Below are positions 37,181 to 45,509 of a DNA stretch of 64,000 nucleotides, in pieces. The number at the start of each line of letters is the position of its first letter. Position 1 is the first letter of the stretch. The DNA is taken from assembly GCA_964609625.1 (NCBI GenBank), contig CAZSRS010000009.1, positions 57,303-121,302 on the forward strand. Reading direction: 5' to 3'. A model generated the notes under the pieces. That model had not been told where the DNA came from and searched no databases. It saw only the letters and a program-made list of their open reading frames with translations. A program made the position numbers and the translations under genes. The stretch is from G963674665 sp964609625 (GTDB lineage: Bacteria > Desulfobacterota > Desulfovibrionia > Desulfovibrionales > Desulfovibrionaceae).

Positions 37181-39252
37181 GAGACATCCTGATCTTTGGA
37201 TTCGGGCTGGGACAAGGGTATGCGGATCGTGAATTCGGTGCCTTGCCCCACGGTGGATTCCACTTCGATGCTGCCATTGTGTTTGTCCACGACGATGTCG
37301 TGCACGATGGCCAATCCCTGGCCGGTGCCCTTGCCGACCTCCTTGGTGGTGAAGAACGGGTCGAAGATGCGGTCTCGATTCTCTGGTGCGATGCCGCAGC
37401 CGGTGTCATTGAAGGTGATGCGCGCGTAGTCGCCGTCCTGTCGCGTGGTGATGCGGATCAGGCCCTTGTCCTCGCCCGTGACGACTTCCCGGATGGCGTG
37501 CGCGGCGTTGATGAGCACGTTGAGGAACACCTGGTTCATGTCTCCGGGCAGGCATTGGACATAGGGAAGATCCGAGGTGAAGTCGGTCTCCACCTCGGCC
37601 ACGTATTTCCATTCGTTCCTGGCCACGGCGATGGTGGACTCCAGGGCCGCGTTGATGTCCACGGGTTTCATCTCCTCGGTTCCCGCATGAGAGAACTTCT
37701 TCATGGCCAGCACGATGCTGGAGACGCGTTGGACGCCCTCCAGAGCCATGTCGCAGGCCTTGGGGAACTGCTCGAGGAGGAAGGGCAGGTCCGCGTCCTC
37801 CTGGATATCCTGCACATTGCCGAGTGCGGCGTGCAATTTCTGGATATCCTGGGAGGCGGCGGCGAGGTGTTCGTAGGCCTCGATGATGCGCGCGAGATCG
37901 TCGAAGGCGTCCCTGAGGAAGGTGATGCTGTCCCCCACGTACTGGATGGGGGTGTTGATCTCGTGGGCCAGCCCCGCGGCCAGGAGACCGATGGATTCGA
38001 GGCGCTGGGCGATGCTCAACTGACGTTCGAGGTTCTTGCGCTCCGTGTTGTCGAAGAGGATCTGCACGAACTGTTCGTGCTCGTCGAGGAAGATTGAGAA
38101 GCAGTACCGGGCGATGGGTATGCTTTTTCCGTTGGGGAGGTTGAGCGTGCCCTCGTCGAGGGCGTTGGAAGAGTGGACATCCGGGCACAGGATATGGTGG
38201 GTCGCTGTTCTGGTGTGCAGGACAAAGACCTGTGGCGTACGGCAGATATCGCGCATGGAGTCCAGGTCCAGATTGAACAGCCGCTGGGCCACTGAGTTGG
38301 CGTCGGTGATCACGCCCGACACGGGGTCAAAGACGATGATCGCGGCCTGGAGCTGTTCGAAGAGTGTGATCAGGAGGTTGCGTTGTCCTTCCAGGTTCGC
38401 TTCCGCGCGTTTGCGTTCCTCGATCTCCGTACGCAAGGTGTTCGCCTGCTGTTGCAGTTCTTCGGTACCCGCCGCGATCTTTTCCTCCAGTTGCTTGTTC
38501 AGGAGCAGCAGTTCGGTCTTGAGGCGGTCTCTGTGCGCGAGGGTTTCGGCGTATGAGCGGAAGACGCTGTTGACATTCTCGACGAGCAAGCCCAATTCGT
38601 CGCCCCTGTGTCCGGTGGGAACAGGGATGCGGGTCTCCAGTGACTTCCCTGGTTCGATTCCGGCGACCTGCCTGGAAAATCTCAGGATGTGCTTGATGAT
38701 GCTGTAGTGGAAGACCAGTCCCAGGGCTATGGCCAGGAATAACCCTCGGGCAAGCTCGAAGCCGAGGTTGAGCCTGAGATACTCGGCAAGGACCTGGGCG
38801 ACGTATGCGTAGGTGACAGTGATTTCCAGGGTGCCGACGGCCGTGGCCATGGGTTCGAAATGCAGCGGCTGTTCAATCCTGTCCGGGGCCCGCAGAAACA
38901 GGGAGGAGAGGAAATCGTCGTCCACCCTGGCAACCGGTTTGGTAGCCGTGGCCAGGGGATTGCCCAACTCGTCGAAGATAGCTGCGCTCTGCACGGTGGG
39001 ATGCGCCACCAGGGACTGGACCACCTGGCGCGACAGGTTCTTGTCGAGGTTGAAGGCTGCCTGGGAAGCCGGGCCGACCATGACGTCGAAAAGCCTGCGG
39101 GCCTCGCTGGCGGTTTCCCGGAGCCGCATATCGAGTTCGTGACGCAGCAGCAGCAAGGAAAAGACCAGCCCCATGAGAAAGGTAACGACAAGCACCAGAA
39201 GGATCTGGCGCGTGGCCAGACCGCGGGTGAAGGGAATCTTCGAGGAGGTCAT
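37177..39252 (-). CDS. Membrane sensor histidine kinase with PAS domain
   Basis: This is a 691-residue kinase. Two membrane helices (about 14-36 and 165-187) bracket a periplasmic sensor domain of about 125 residues. A HAMP segment, a coiled coil and a PAS domain (about 295-400) follow. The HisKA domain contains GLLAAGLAHEINTPIQYV, and the ATPase domain has an N-box variant VFLNVLINAAHAI, FNDTGCGIAPE and GTGQGLAIVHDI. The architecture suits detection of a periplasmic signal. The solute-binding protein encoded 33 bases upstream could present the ligand to it. Both downstream response regulators are coupled to it by ATGA overlaps. Confidence 0.92.
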   Translation of the reverse strand: MTSSKIPFTRGLATRQILLVLVVTFLMGLVFSLLLLRHELDMRLRETASEARRLFDVMVGPASQAAFNLDKNLSRQVVQSLVAHPTVQSAAIFDELGNPLATATKPVARVDDDFLSSLFLRAPDRIEQPLHFEPMATAVGTLEITVTYAYVAQVLAEYLRLNLGFELARGLFLAIALGLVFHYSIIKHILRFSRQVAGIEPGKSLETRIPVPTGHRGDELGLLVENVNSVFRSYAETLAHRDRLKTELLLLNKQLEEKIAAGTEELQQQANTLRTEIEERKRAEANLEGQRNLLITLFEQLQAAIIVFDPVSGVITDANSVAQRLFNLDLDSMRDICRTPQVFVLHTRTATHHILCPDVHSSNALDEGTLNLPNGKSIPIARYCFSIFLDEHEQFVQILFDNTERKNLERQLSIAQRLESIGLLAAGLAHEINTPIQYVGDSITFLRDAFDDLARIIEAYEHLAAASQDIQKLHAALGNVQDIQEDADLPFLLEQFPKACDMALEGVQRVSSIVLAMKKFSHAGTEEMKPVDINAALESTIAVARNEWKYVAEVETDFTSDLPYVQCLPGDMNQVFLNVLINAAHAIREVVTGEDKGLIRITTRQDGDYARITFNDTGCGIAPENRDRIFDPFFTTKEVGKGTGQGLAIVHDIVVDKHNGSIEVESTVGQGTEFTIRIPLSQPESKDQDVS

Positions 39253-39285
39253 GTTCAGGTCCCTGCGGCCCTTGTGGTTCGCAGC

Positions 39286-40065
39286 CTATTCCCGCCAGTC
39301 ATGCAATCCGTATTTCGCGAGAATCGCCCGCAATCCGTCGTCCGACCGCAGACGCCGCATCCCTTCGGAAAAAGCCCGCGCATAATCCTGGGAGCGCGGG
39401 TTCTCGGGCGAGAAGGCGACATACATTTTCTGGCTGTCGAGACAGCCGGCCATGCGTACCATCCCTCCTACATGCCTGGAGAACAGCAGGTAGTCGGTGG
39501 TCGCGGGTTCGTCGAGGATGGTGTCGATCCTTCCTGCCAAGAGTTTGTGCAGGTTCTGCTCCAGAAAGTCCAGGCCGGTGATTTCCTGAACCCGCGTCGG
39601 ATCGTCCCTGTGCGCCTCGACGTAAGCTGTGATTTCGCCGCCGAAGTTGTTGCCGGTGAGCACACCCAGGGTCCGTCCCTCGAGGCTGGGCACCCCGGTG
39701 TATTCCCAGGTGTCGTCGCGTCTGGTGTAGAAACACCAACCCAGTTGACCGAATTCTTCCTCGGGGAAGACCAGTTCCGGCGCCTCGGACCTGGCCGGGG
39801 CGAGTACCGCGGTGAGATCGCCGCGCCGGGTCTCCTCCAGTGCTCGTTCCCAGGGGCGGACGACGAATTCGATGTTGTGTCCCAGGGGCTCGAAAATCGC
39901 TTGGAGCACCTCCGCGAAGTAGCCGGGAGAATCAGGATGCGGCGCCAGGGTCTGTTCGTCGAGACAGGCATAGGGGCACCATTCGTCAAAGCTGACGCGG
40001 AGGATCTCGGCATGGGACACGCTGGCGAGGAGGATGGTAGCGAGAACCACGGCGATCCATTTCAT
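39286..40065 (-). CDS. Periplasmic solute-binding protein, family 3
   Basis: This 259-residue protein begins with a clear Sec signal peptide (MKWIAVVLATILLASVSHA). The rest matches the amino-acid-type family 3 binding fold: LRVSFDEWCPYACLD, GYFAEVLQAIFEPLGHN, RSEAPELVFPEEEFG and a closing LRAILAKYGL. No ABC permease or ATPase is nearby. It is the first gene of an operon with a sensor kinase and two response regulators, so it probably serves sensing and not uptake. The ATG has GGGGG about eight bases upstream. Confidence 0.9.
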   Translation of the reverse strand: MKWIAVVLATILLASVSHAEILRVSFDEWCPYACLDEQTLAPHPDSPGYFAEVLQAIFEPLGHNIEFVVRPWERALEETRRGDLTAVLAPARSEAPELVFPEEEFGQLGWCFYTRRDDTWEYTGVPSLEGRTLGVLTGNNFGGEITAYVEAHRDDPTRVQEITGLDFLEQNLHKLLAGRIDTILDEPATTDYLLFSRHVGGMVRMAGCLDSQKMYVAFSPENPRSQDYARAFSEGMRRLRSDDGLRAILAKYGLHDWRE

Positions 40066-40245
40066 GTGTGCCCCCTGTTGCTGTTTCGTTGTCGGCGGTG
40101 GGGTACGTTATAGTCGTTACGAATTATTGAACCGAAGTGGCATAGTCTTGTAGATGTATCGCAATGGCGCGGCCTTGGCAAGGAGCCGACGTCGCTGGTC
40201 CGTTTCCCGCGAAGATCGATATGCTATTCGCGAAGTCGTACATCA

Positions 40246-43086
40246 CTACTCCACCCCGCGCGTGCACCACAGCCCTACGGGGAAGTCGGAGAGCAAACTC
40301 CCGGCTTCGAGTCGAACGGACTCCTCTTTGTTCGCGGATGACAGATTGAGTGTCCTGCCGCTGAACACATTGCACAGCTCCATGTCCTCCAGGGAGGGCA
40401 CCAGCACCTGGGTCCCCTTGAGGTGCCGGGTCAGGGGGGCGCGCCAGGCCGTGGCCGAGGCAAAGGCCTCGGGATGGATACTGCGCAGGTCGCGGGGCAG
40501 CAGCGCCAGGGCCAGGCTGCCTTCGTGACCGCGGATGAAGCCGAAGAGCCCCGCGGCGCAAGGGCCCTCGAATTCCAGGGGGCGGTACTCCCCGTAGCGG
40601 AAGAGCAAGGGCAGCCTGCGCCTGGCTGTAAGCCCCCGCCAGAGGGTGAAGAGTTTGATCCGGCCGTCCCGCGGGTTTTCGAGCAGCTCTTGGAGCAGGG
40701 ATTCCGGGTCCTGGGCATGGGCGCGTCGCAGTTCACGGAGCATGGTGGCCCTGGTCTTGAAATCCACGGGTCGGCGGTTGTCCGGGTCAACCAGGGAGAG
40801 GTCCCAGAGTTCCGTGCCCTGGTAGATGTCGGGCACGCCGGGGGCCGTGAGCTTGAGCAGGGTCTGCCCCAGGGAGTAGAGCATGCCCAGGTATGCCGCT
40901 TTTTCGCGCAGGGGCTGGAATTCCGTGAGAAAGACGTTGGGTCCCGGCTTGAGCAGGGCCTCGGCGAATTCGGTCAGGGCCTGTTCGTACTCCAGGTTGG
41001 GTTCGATCCAGCCCGAGTTTTCCTTACCCTCGCGCACGGCCTTGATCAGATAGTCGCGGATGCGTCGGGGATATTCCCGCATTTCCGATTGCTCCCAGGG
41101 CCAGGTAGCCAGCAGGGTCTGGTAGAGCAGGTATTCGTCGTTGCGCTCCGGTGCGTGGCGGTCGCCCAGGTTGCGGCGCTTGCGGCTGTTGATCTGACCG
41201 AAGCGCCTGAGCGCTCGGCGGAACTCCTCGGGCATGCCGGCCAGGGTCGCCAGGCGCATGCGTGTGTCCTCGCCGCGCTTGGTGTCGTGGGTGGCCGTGG
41301 CGTTCATGCCCTGGGACCAGTTCTTGCCGCGCTCCTTCAGGAATTCGTGCACCTCCTGGGGGGGGCGCCCGAATATCTGCGGGTCTCCTCCCACCTCGTT
41401 GAGACAGAGCAGGCGGTTCATGACGTAGAAGGTGGTGTCCTCCACGCCCTTGGCCATGAGCGGCCCGGTGAACTGCTGGAAGCGCATCACGAACTGGATC
41501 CAGAGCCTGCGGTCCTCCTCGCGCAGGCTTTCCTCGAACTCAAGGAGCAGGAAGCGCTCCATAAAGTCGAGTTCCATGCGCAATTCTGGGTTCTTGCGCT
41601 TGGTCTGGCGTATGGCCGAGCGGATGTAGCCGAGGTCCGCCGGCCTGAAGGCGTCGTGGGAGATGTAGGTCCGGTAGACCGGGAAGTTGATGAGCAGCTC
41701 GGTGATGGCGCGCTTCAGGGACAGCAGGGTGATGTCGAAACCGCGACGGTCCCGGCTGGAGACGCGGTTCACGAGCCGGGCCAGGTTTTCCACGTCCCCG
41801 GCCATGTGGCGTTCGATGATCTTGCGTTTGTTCTTGGCCACCAGGGTCTGCATGGTACGTTTCTTCCCGGTGAAGGCCTTGTACAGGGAGTCGAAGGCGG
41901 CCTCGTTCTCCCGCGGCACGAACAGGCCGCAGGCCGCGTCCATGAATTCGTAGCCCGTGGTGCCCTGCACGGGCCAGAACGAGGGCAGGGGTTCCTGGTC
42001 CATGAGGATCTTCTCCACCAGGATCCAGGCCTTGGGCGCGTGCTCGCGCAGACGTTTGAGGTAGGCCGATGGGTCGTAGAGTCCGTCGATGTGGTCCACG
42101 CGCACCCCGGCGAAGATTGATTGCCGGATGTAGTCCAGGATCAGGGAATGGGTCTTCTCGAAGACGGTTTCGTCCTCCACGCGCAGGCAGATGAGGTCGT
42201 TGATGCTGAAGAAGCGTCGGTAGTTGATCTCCTCGCCGGCCACCTTCCAGTAGGAAAGGCGGAAATACTGCTCCGCGAGCAGGTCGTCGAGCAGGTCGAA
42301 GCGGCATTCCTCCTGGTCCGCGCCGCCGTTGAAGGCGTCCAGCGTCCACCGTATGTAGACACGGATCTCTTCGCTTTGGGAGACCAGTTCGTGGAGCATG
42401 CGTTTGACGAAGTGGATCTGCAGATAGCGCTCCCCTGTAGGGTCCTCGGCAGGCAGGCCCTTGATGCTGTAAAGGATGCCCAGGATCTTGATGTAGTCGG
42501 TGTGCTCCCTTCCCAGTCGCTTGCGCAGGTCCTTGAGTCCCTGGTTGAGGATGAAGGCGTAGGAGTCGATGCGTACCGGGAAGCGCAGCTCATGGTACTG
42601 GATGTGGAAGCCTTCCTCGTCGAAACCCAGGCTGATCTCCCCCTGTTCAAGAGTGTCGCCGTAGAGCCCCCCGAGAAAGGGCGCGAGCATGCGGCCGTGG
42701 ATACCCTCCAGGGGGTGCTGCCAGTCGATGTCGAAGAAGGGGAAGAACCTGGAGGCCTCGCCGTTTTCCAGCACGTCGACCAGGAAGGGGTTGTGTCCCG
42801 TCACCGCCATGTGGTTGGGAACGATGTCTTGCAGCCAGTGCATGCCCAGCTCCTTGACCTTCGCTGTCAGGGGCAGGAAGGCCTGCTCGCCGCCAAGCTC
42901 CGGATTCAGGGTCGTGGGATCGCAGACGTCGTAGCCGTGGGTCGAAGCGGGGCGGGCCGTGAAGATGGGCGAGGCGTAGATGTGCGAGACGCCGAGCGCA
43001 GCCAGATAGGGGAGCACCTCTTGGCACTGCCGGAAGCCGAAGGCCGGGGTGAATTGCAATCGATAGGTGCAGACCGGTGGTGTCAT
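40246..43086 (-). CDS. treY: Malto-oligosyltrehalose synthase
   Basis: This is a 946-residue GH13 enzyme that isomerises the reducing end of maltooligosaccharides to a trehalose unit. TreY features are the N-terminal TYRLQFTPAFGFRQ, then LGVSHIYASPIF, STHGYDV, QDIVPNHMAV, GVRVDHIDGLYDP, ILVEKIL and the late TATHDTKRGEDTRMRL. The length is typical. The ATG at 43086 overlaps the stop of the GH57 gene (ATGA). It is the last gene of the treZ-GH57-treY operon, and trehalose release would then be completed by TreZ. A much longer upstream frame from 43392 is not used, since TreY homology starts at 43086. Confidence 0.95.
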   Translation of the reverse strand: MTPPVCTYRLQFTPAFGFRQCQEVLPYLAALGVSHIYASPIFTARPASTHGYDVCDPTTLNPELGGEQAFLPLTAKVKELGMHWLQDIVPNHMAVTGHNPFLVDVLENGEASRFFPFFDIDWQHPLEGIHGRMLAPFLGGLYGDTLEQGEISLGFDEEGFHIQYHELRFPVRIDSYAFILNQGLKDLRKRLGREHTDYIKILGILYSIKGLPAEDPTGERYLQIHFVKRMLHELVSQSEEIRVYIRWTLDAFNGGADQEECRFDLLDDLLAEQYFRLSYWKVAGEEINYRRFFSINDLICLRVEDETVFEKTHSLILDYIRQSIFAGVRVDHIDGLYDPSAYLKRLREHAPKAWILVEKILMDQEPLPSFWPVQGTTGYEFMDAACGLFVPRENEAAFDSLYKAFTGKKRTMQTLVAKNKRKIIERHMAGDVENLARLVNRVSSRDRRGFDITLLSLKRAITELLINFPVYRTYISHDAFRPADLGYIRSAIRQTKRKNPELRMELDFMERFLLLEFEESLREEDRRLWIQFVMRFQQFTGPLMAKGVEDTTFYVMNRLLCLNEVGGDPQIFGRPPQEVHEFLKERGKNWSQGMNATATHDTKRGEDTRMRLATLAGMPEEFRRALRRFGQINSRKRRNLGDRHAPERNDEYLLYQTLLATWPWEQSEMREYPRRIRDYLIKAVREGKENSGWIEPNLEYEQALTEFAEALLKPGPNVFLTEFQPLREKAAYLGMLYSLGQTLLKLTAPGVPDIYQGTELWDLSLVDPDNRRPVDFKTRATMLRELRRAHAQDPESLLQELLENPRDGRIKLFTLWRGLTARRRLPLLFRYGEYRPLEFEGPCAAGLFGFIRGHEGSLALALLPRDLRSIHPEAFASATAWRAPLTRHLKGTQVLVPSLEDMELCNVFSGRTLNLSSANKEESVRLEAGSLLSDFPVGLWCTRGVE

Positions 43087-45509
43087 GACAGCCTCACGTG
43101 CAGCAGCTCGCCCAGGGCCGTGAACCCGGTCAGCCACTGCTTGGCCTTGGGATCCCCGCCCTGGGCCCCGGTGCGGATGCCGTTCAGATGCCTCTTGGCC
43201 ATCCAGAAGAAGGTGTTCTGGGCTTTCCAATGGTGCAGGCCGAGGGGCAGGCGTCGCAGGTGCTCCATGGCCTCGCGCAGGTTGTCCATGGCCTCGACGT
43301 CCATGAACATCACCCGGATCTCCTCCATGCGTTCGTTGATCCACTCCGCGGCCATGAAGCCGAGGACGTCCCGCTCCAGGGGGAGGTCCCACTTCTCGGC
43401 CTCGCCGATGAGGGTGTCGAGCTGTTCCACGTCCATGGAGCGTCGGGTGAAGAGCTGCTTGAGGTCGTGGTTGATGACGTAACGCGCCGCGTCACGGAAA
43501 TGCCGGGGCGGAGGGATGTGCAGATGCTCCAGGAAATTGAGGATGGAGTAGTTGCTCTCGTAGATTTGCCTGTAGGAGGCCTGGGCCAGGGAGTAGGCCG
43601 GCTCCAGCACCTTGTGCACCACCTGGCGTTGTTGGTCGCGGAAGAGATGCCAGAGGGTGAAGGTATTCTTCCCGAAGTGGGCGTCCATCTTGCGGATGGT
43701 CTCGGTGATGTTGCTGTGCTCGAAGTAGGTGGCCAAGTCGTGCTCCATGCGCCGGAAGCTTTCCAGTTCGGTGAAGAAGCCGACACCGCAGGTGATGTTG
43801 TGATCGCCGGGGTGCAGCACGGCGAATTGTAGGACCGAGTATTCCCGGGTGATCCTGGAGGTCATGCGCACCTTGCCCGTGACCAGGTGCGAACGGCCGG
43901 CGGTGATGCGGTTGTATATCTCGCTGACCACGCTGTAGCTGGCGAAGTCGTACTCCTCGGGGTAGTCCTCGAACAGCGAGGTGACGGCGTAGTGGGCTGC
44001 CACGCGCAGGAGGTCAACCTTGGCCGGCTTGGCATGCCTGCGGTAGGCTTCGGCACCGTCGCGCAGCACGTTTCCGGGGGCCTGTTCCAGGAGATTCAGG
44101 AACTCCTGCTCCAGAAATTCACCGCTCAGTTCCTCGGCCAGTTGGATGGCGCGCACGGCATACTGCATGATCTGCACGGTCTCGATGCCCGAGACATCGT
44201 CGAAGAACCAGGCGCAGCTGGTGAAGGTGAGCTGGCCGTAGCGTTGCATCTCCAGGAGCTTGAGGACCTGCACGATATTCTGGGGCGAGAGGGAGACATC
44301 GGCCTGGGCTTCCAGGAATCTGCCCACAGCACCCTGACTCCGGTCGAGCATCACCTGGATGTAGGCGTCTCGTGTGGCCCAAGGGTCCGCGAAATAGCGA
44401 CCGCCCATGTCCTCGAAGATCGCGTCCAGGCGCTCCGCCAGCCGGTCCACCGCCTCGCGGAGGGGCGCGCGCCAGGCTTGGCTCCAGTCCAGATGCATGC
44501 CCGAGTTGCAGCCGCAGTTCGAGCGCCAGCGCTCCACGCCGTGGATGCAGCTCCAGGAGGAGTTCTCGAAGATTTCCACCTCCATGATTGGGGGGTGACT
44601 GCTCAGATAATTGCCATAGTTGGTCAGCTCCACTGTGGGGTCCTCGTGGAGCAGGTGCAGGGCCCAGGCCAGGGCCATTTCACCGTAGGAGTGGTGATGC
44701 CCGTAGGATTCGCCGTCCGTGGCCACATGCACCAGCTGCGGCCAGTCACGCTCGTTTTCCGTGAAGGCGGCCATGAGCCGCTCCTTGAAGGTCTCGCCGC
44801 TCCTGAGCACTTCGCCGAAAGCCAGATCCTGGGAGATGGGGCCGTCGTAGAAGAACAGTGCCATGCTCCTGCCCGAGGGCAACTGGCAGCGGTAGGCGGT
44901 CGTGGGATCAACATGGCCGCCCGAGACGTCGCGCCAGTGCTCGTCGCTGTCCAGGCGGCGCACCCGTGCGGCCTGGCGCGGAGCCAGGATGGTGAAGGCG
45001 ATATCCAGCTCGGCCAATACCTCCAGGGTCTCCAGGTCCGCTGCGGTCTCTGGCAGCCACATGCCCTCGGGCTTGCGTCCGAACCGCCGGTAAAAGTCCG
45101 CCAGACCCCAGCGCGCCTGGGTCAGTTTGTCCCGCCGATTGGCCAGGGGCATGATCATGTGGTTGTAGACCTGGGCCAGGGCCGAACCGTGCCCTCCGAA
45201 ACGCTTCACACTCAGAACGTCGGCGTGCAGGATGGCGTTGTAGACCTCGGGCTGGTGGCGCTCCATCCAGGCGAGCAATGTGGGGCCGAAGTTAAAGCTC
45301 ATCTGCGCGTAGTTGTTCACGATGTTCACGATGCGCTGTTCATGGTCCAGGATTCGCGCGCAGGTGTTCGGGCCGTAGCACTCCGCCGCGACGCGCTCGT
45401 TCCAGTCGTGGAAGGGGTGGGCCGAGTCCTGGAGTTCGACCTCCTCCAGCCAGGGGTTTTCCCGTGGCGGCTGGTAGAAGTGCCCGTGGATGCAGACGTA
45501 GCGTTTCAT
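43083..45509 (-). CDS. GH57 family glycoside hydrolase (DUF3536-containing)
   Basis: This is an 808-residue protein. It begins at the family motif (VCIHGHFYQPPRENPW), followed by DWNERVAAECYGPN and NFGPTLLAW, characteristic of GH57 alpha-glucan enzymes. The middle has WLPETAADLETLEVL and ATDGESYGHHHSYGEMAL, plausible positions for the catalytic Glu and Asp. The C-terminal half matches the DUF3536-type extension. It lies between treZ and treY with four-base overlaps on both sides, so its product likely trims or debranches glucan for the trehalose enzymes. Exact specificity cannot be read from the sequence. Confidence 0.88.
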   Translation of the reverse strand: MKRYVCIHGHFYQPPRENPWLEEVELQDSAHPFHDWNERVAAECYGPNTCARILDHEQRIVNIVNNYAQMSFNFGPTLLAWMERHQPEVYNAILHADVLSVKRFGGHGSALAQVYNHMIMPLANRRDKLTQARWGLADFYRRFGRKPEGMWLPETAADLETLEVLAELDIAFTILAPRQAARVRRLDSDEHWRDVSGGHVDPTTAYRCQLPSGRSMALFFYDGPISQDLAFGEVLRSGETFKERLMAAFTENERDWPQLVHVATDGESYGHHHSYGEMALAWALHLLHEDPTVELTNYGNYLSSHPPIMEVEIFENSSWSCIHGVERWRSNCGCNSGMHLDWSQAWRAPLREAVDRLAERLDAIFEDMGGRYFADPWATRDAYIQVMLDRSQGAVGRFLEAQADVSLSPQNIVQVLKLLEMQRYGQLTFTSCAWFFDDVSGIETVQIMQYAVRAIQLAEELSGEFLEQEFLNLLEQAPGNVLRDGAEAYRRHAKPAKVDLLRVAAHYAVTSLFEDYPEEYDFASYSVVSEIYNRITAGRSHLVTGKVRMTSRITREYSVLQFAVLHPGDHNITCGVGFFTELESFRRMEHDLATYFEHSNITETIRKMDAHFGKNTFTLWHLFRDQQRQVVHKVLEPAYSLAQASYRQIYESNYSILNFLEHLHIPPPRHFRDAARYVINHDLKQLFTRRSMDVEQLDTLIGEAEKWDLPLERDVLGFMAAEWINERMEEIRVMFMDVEAMDNLREAMEHLRRLPLGLHHWKAQNTFFWMAKRHLNGIRTGAQGGDPKAKQWLTGFTALGELLHVRLS

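Noticed and set aside
40245..40246. Possible terminator after treY (TTCGCGAA repeats near 40205-40235)
   Set aside because: The repeats do not form a single stable stem and no T-run follows on the minus strand.
40423..43482. Two long plus-strand frames opposite treY
   Set aside because: The products are low-complexity and lack motifs; treY on the other strand is complete.
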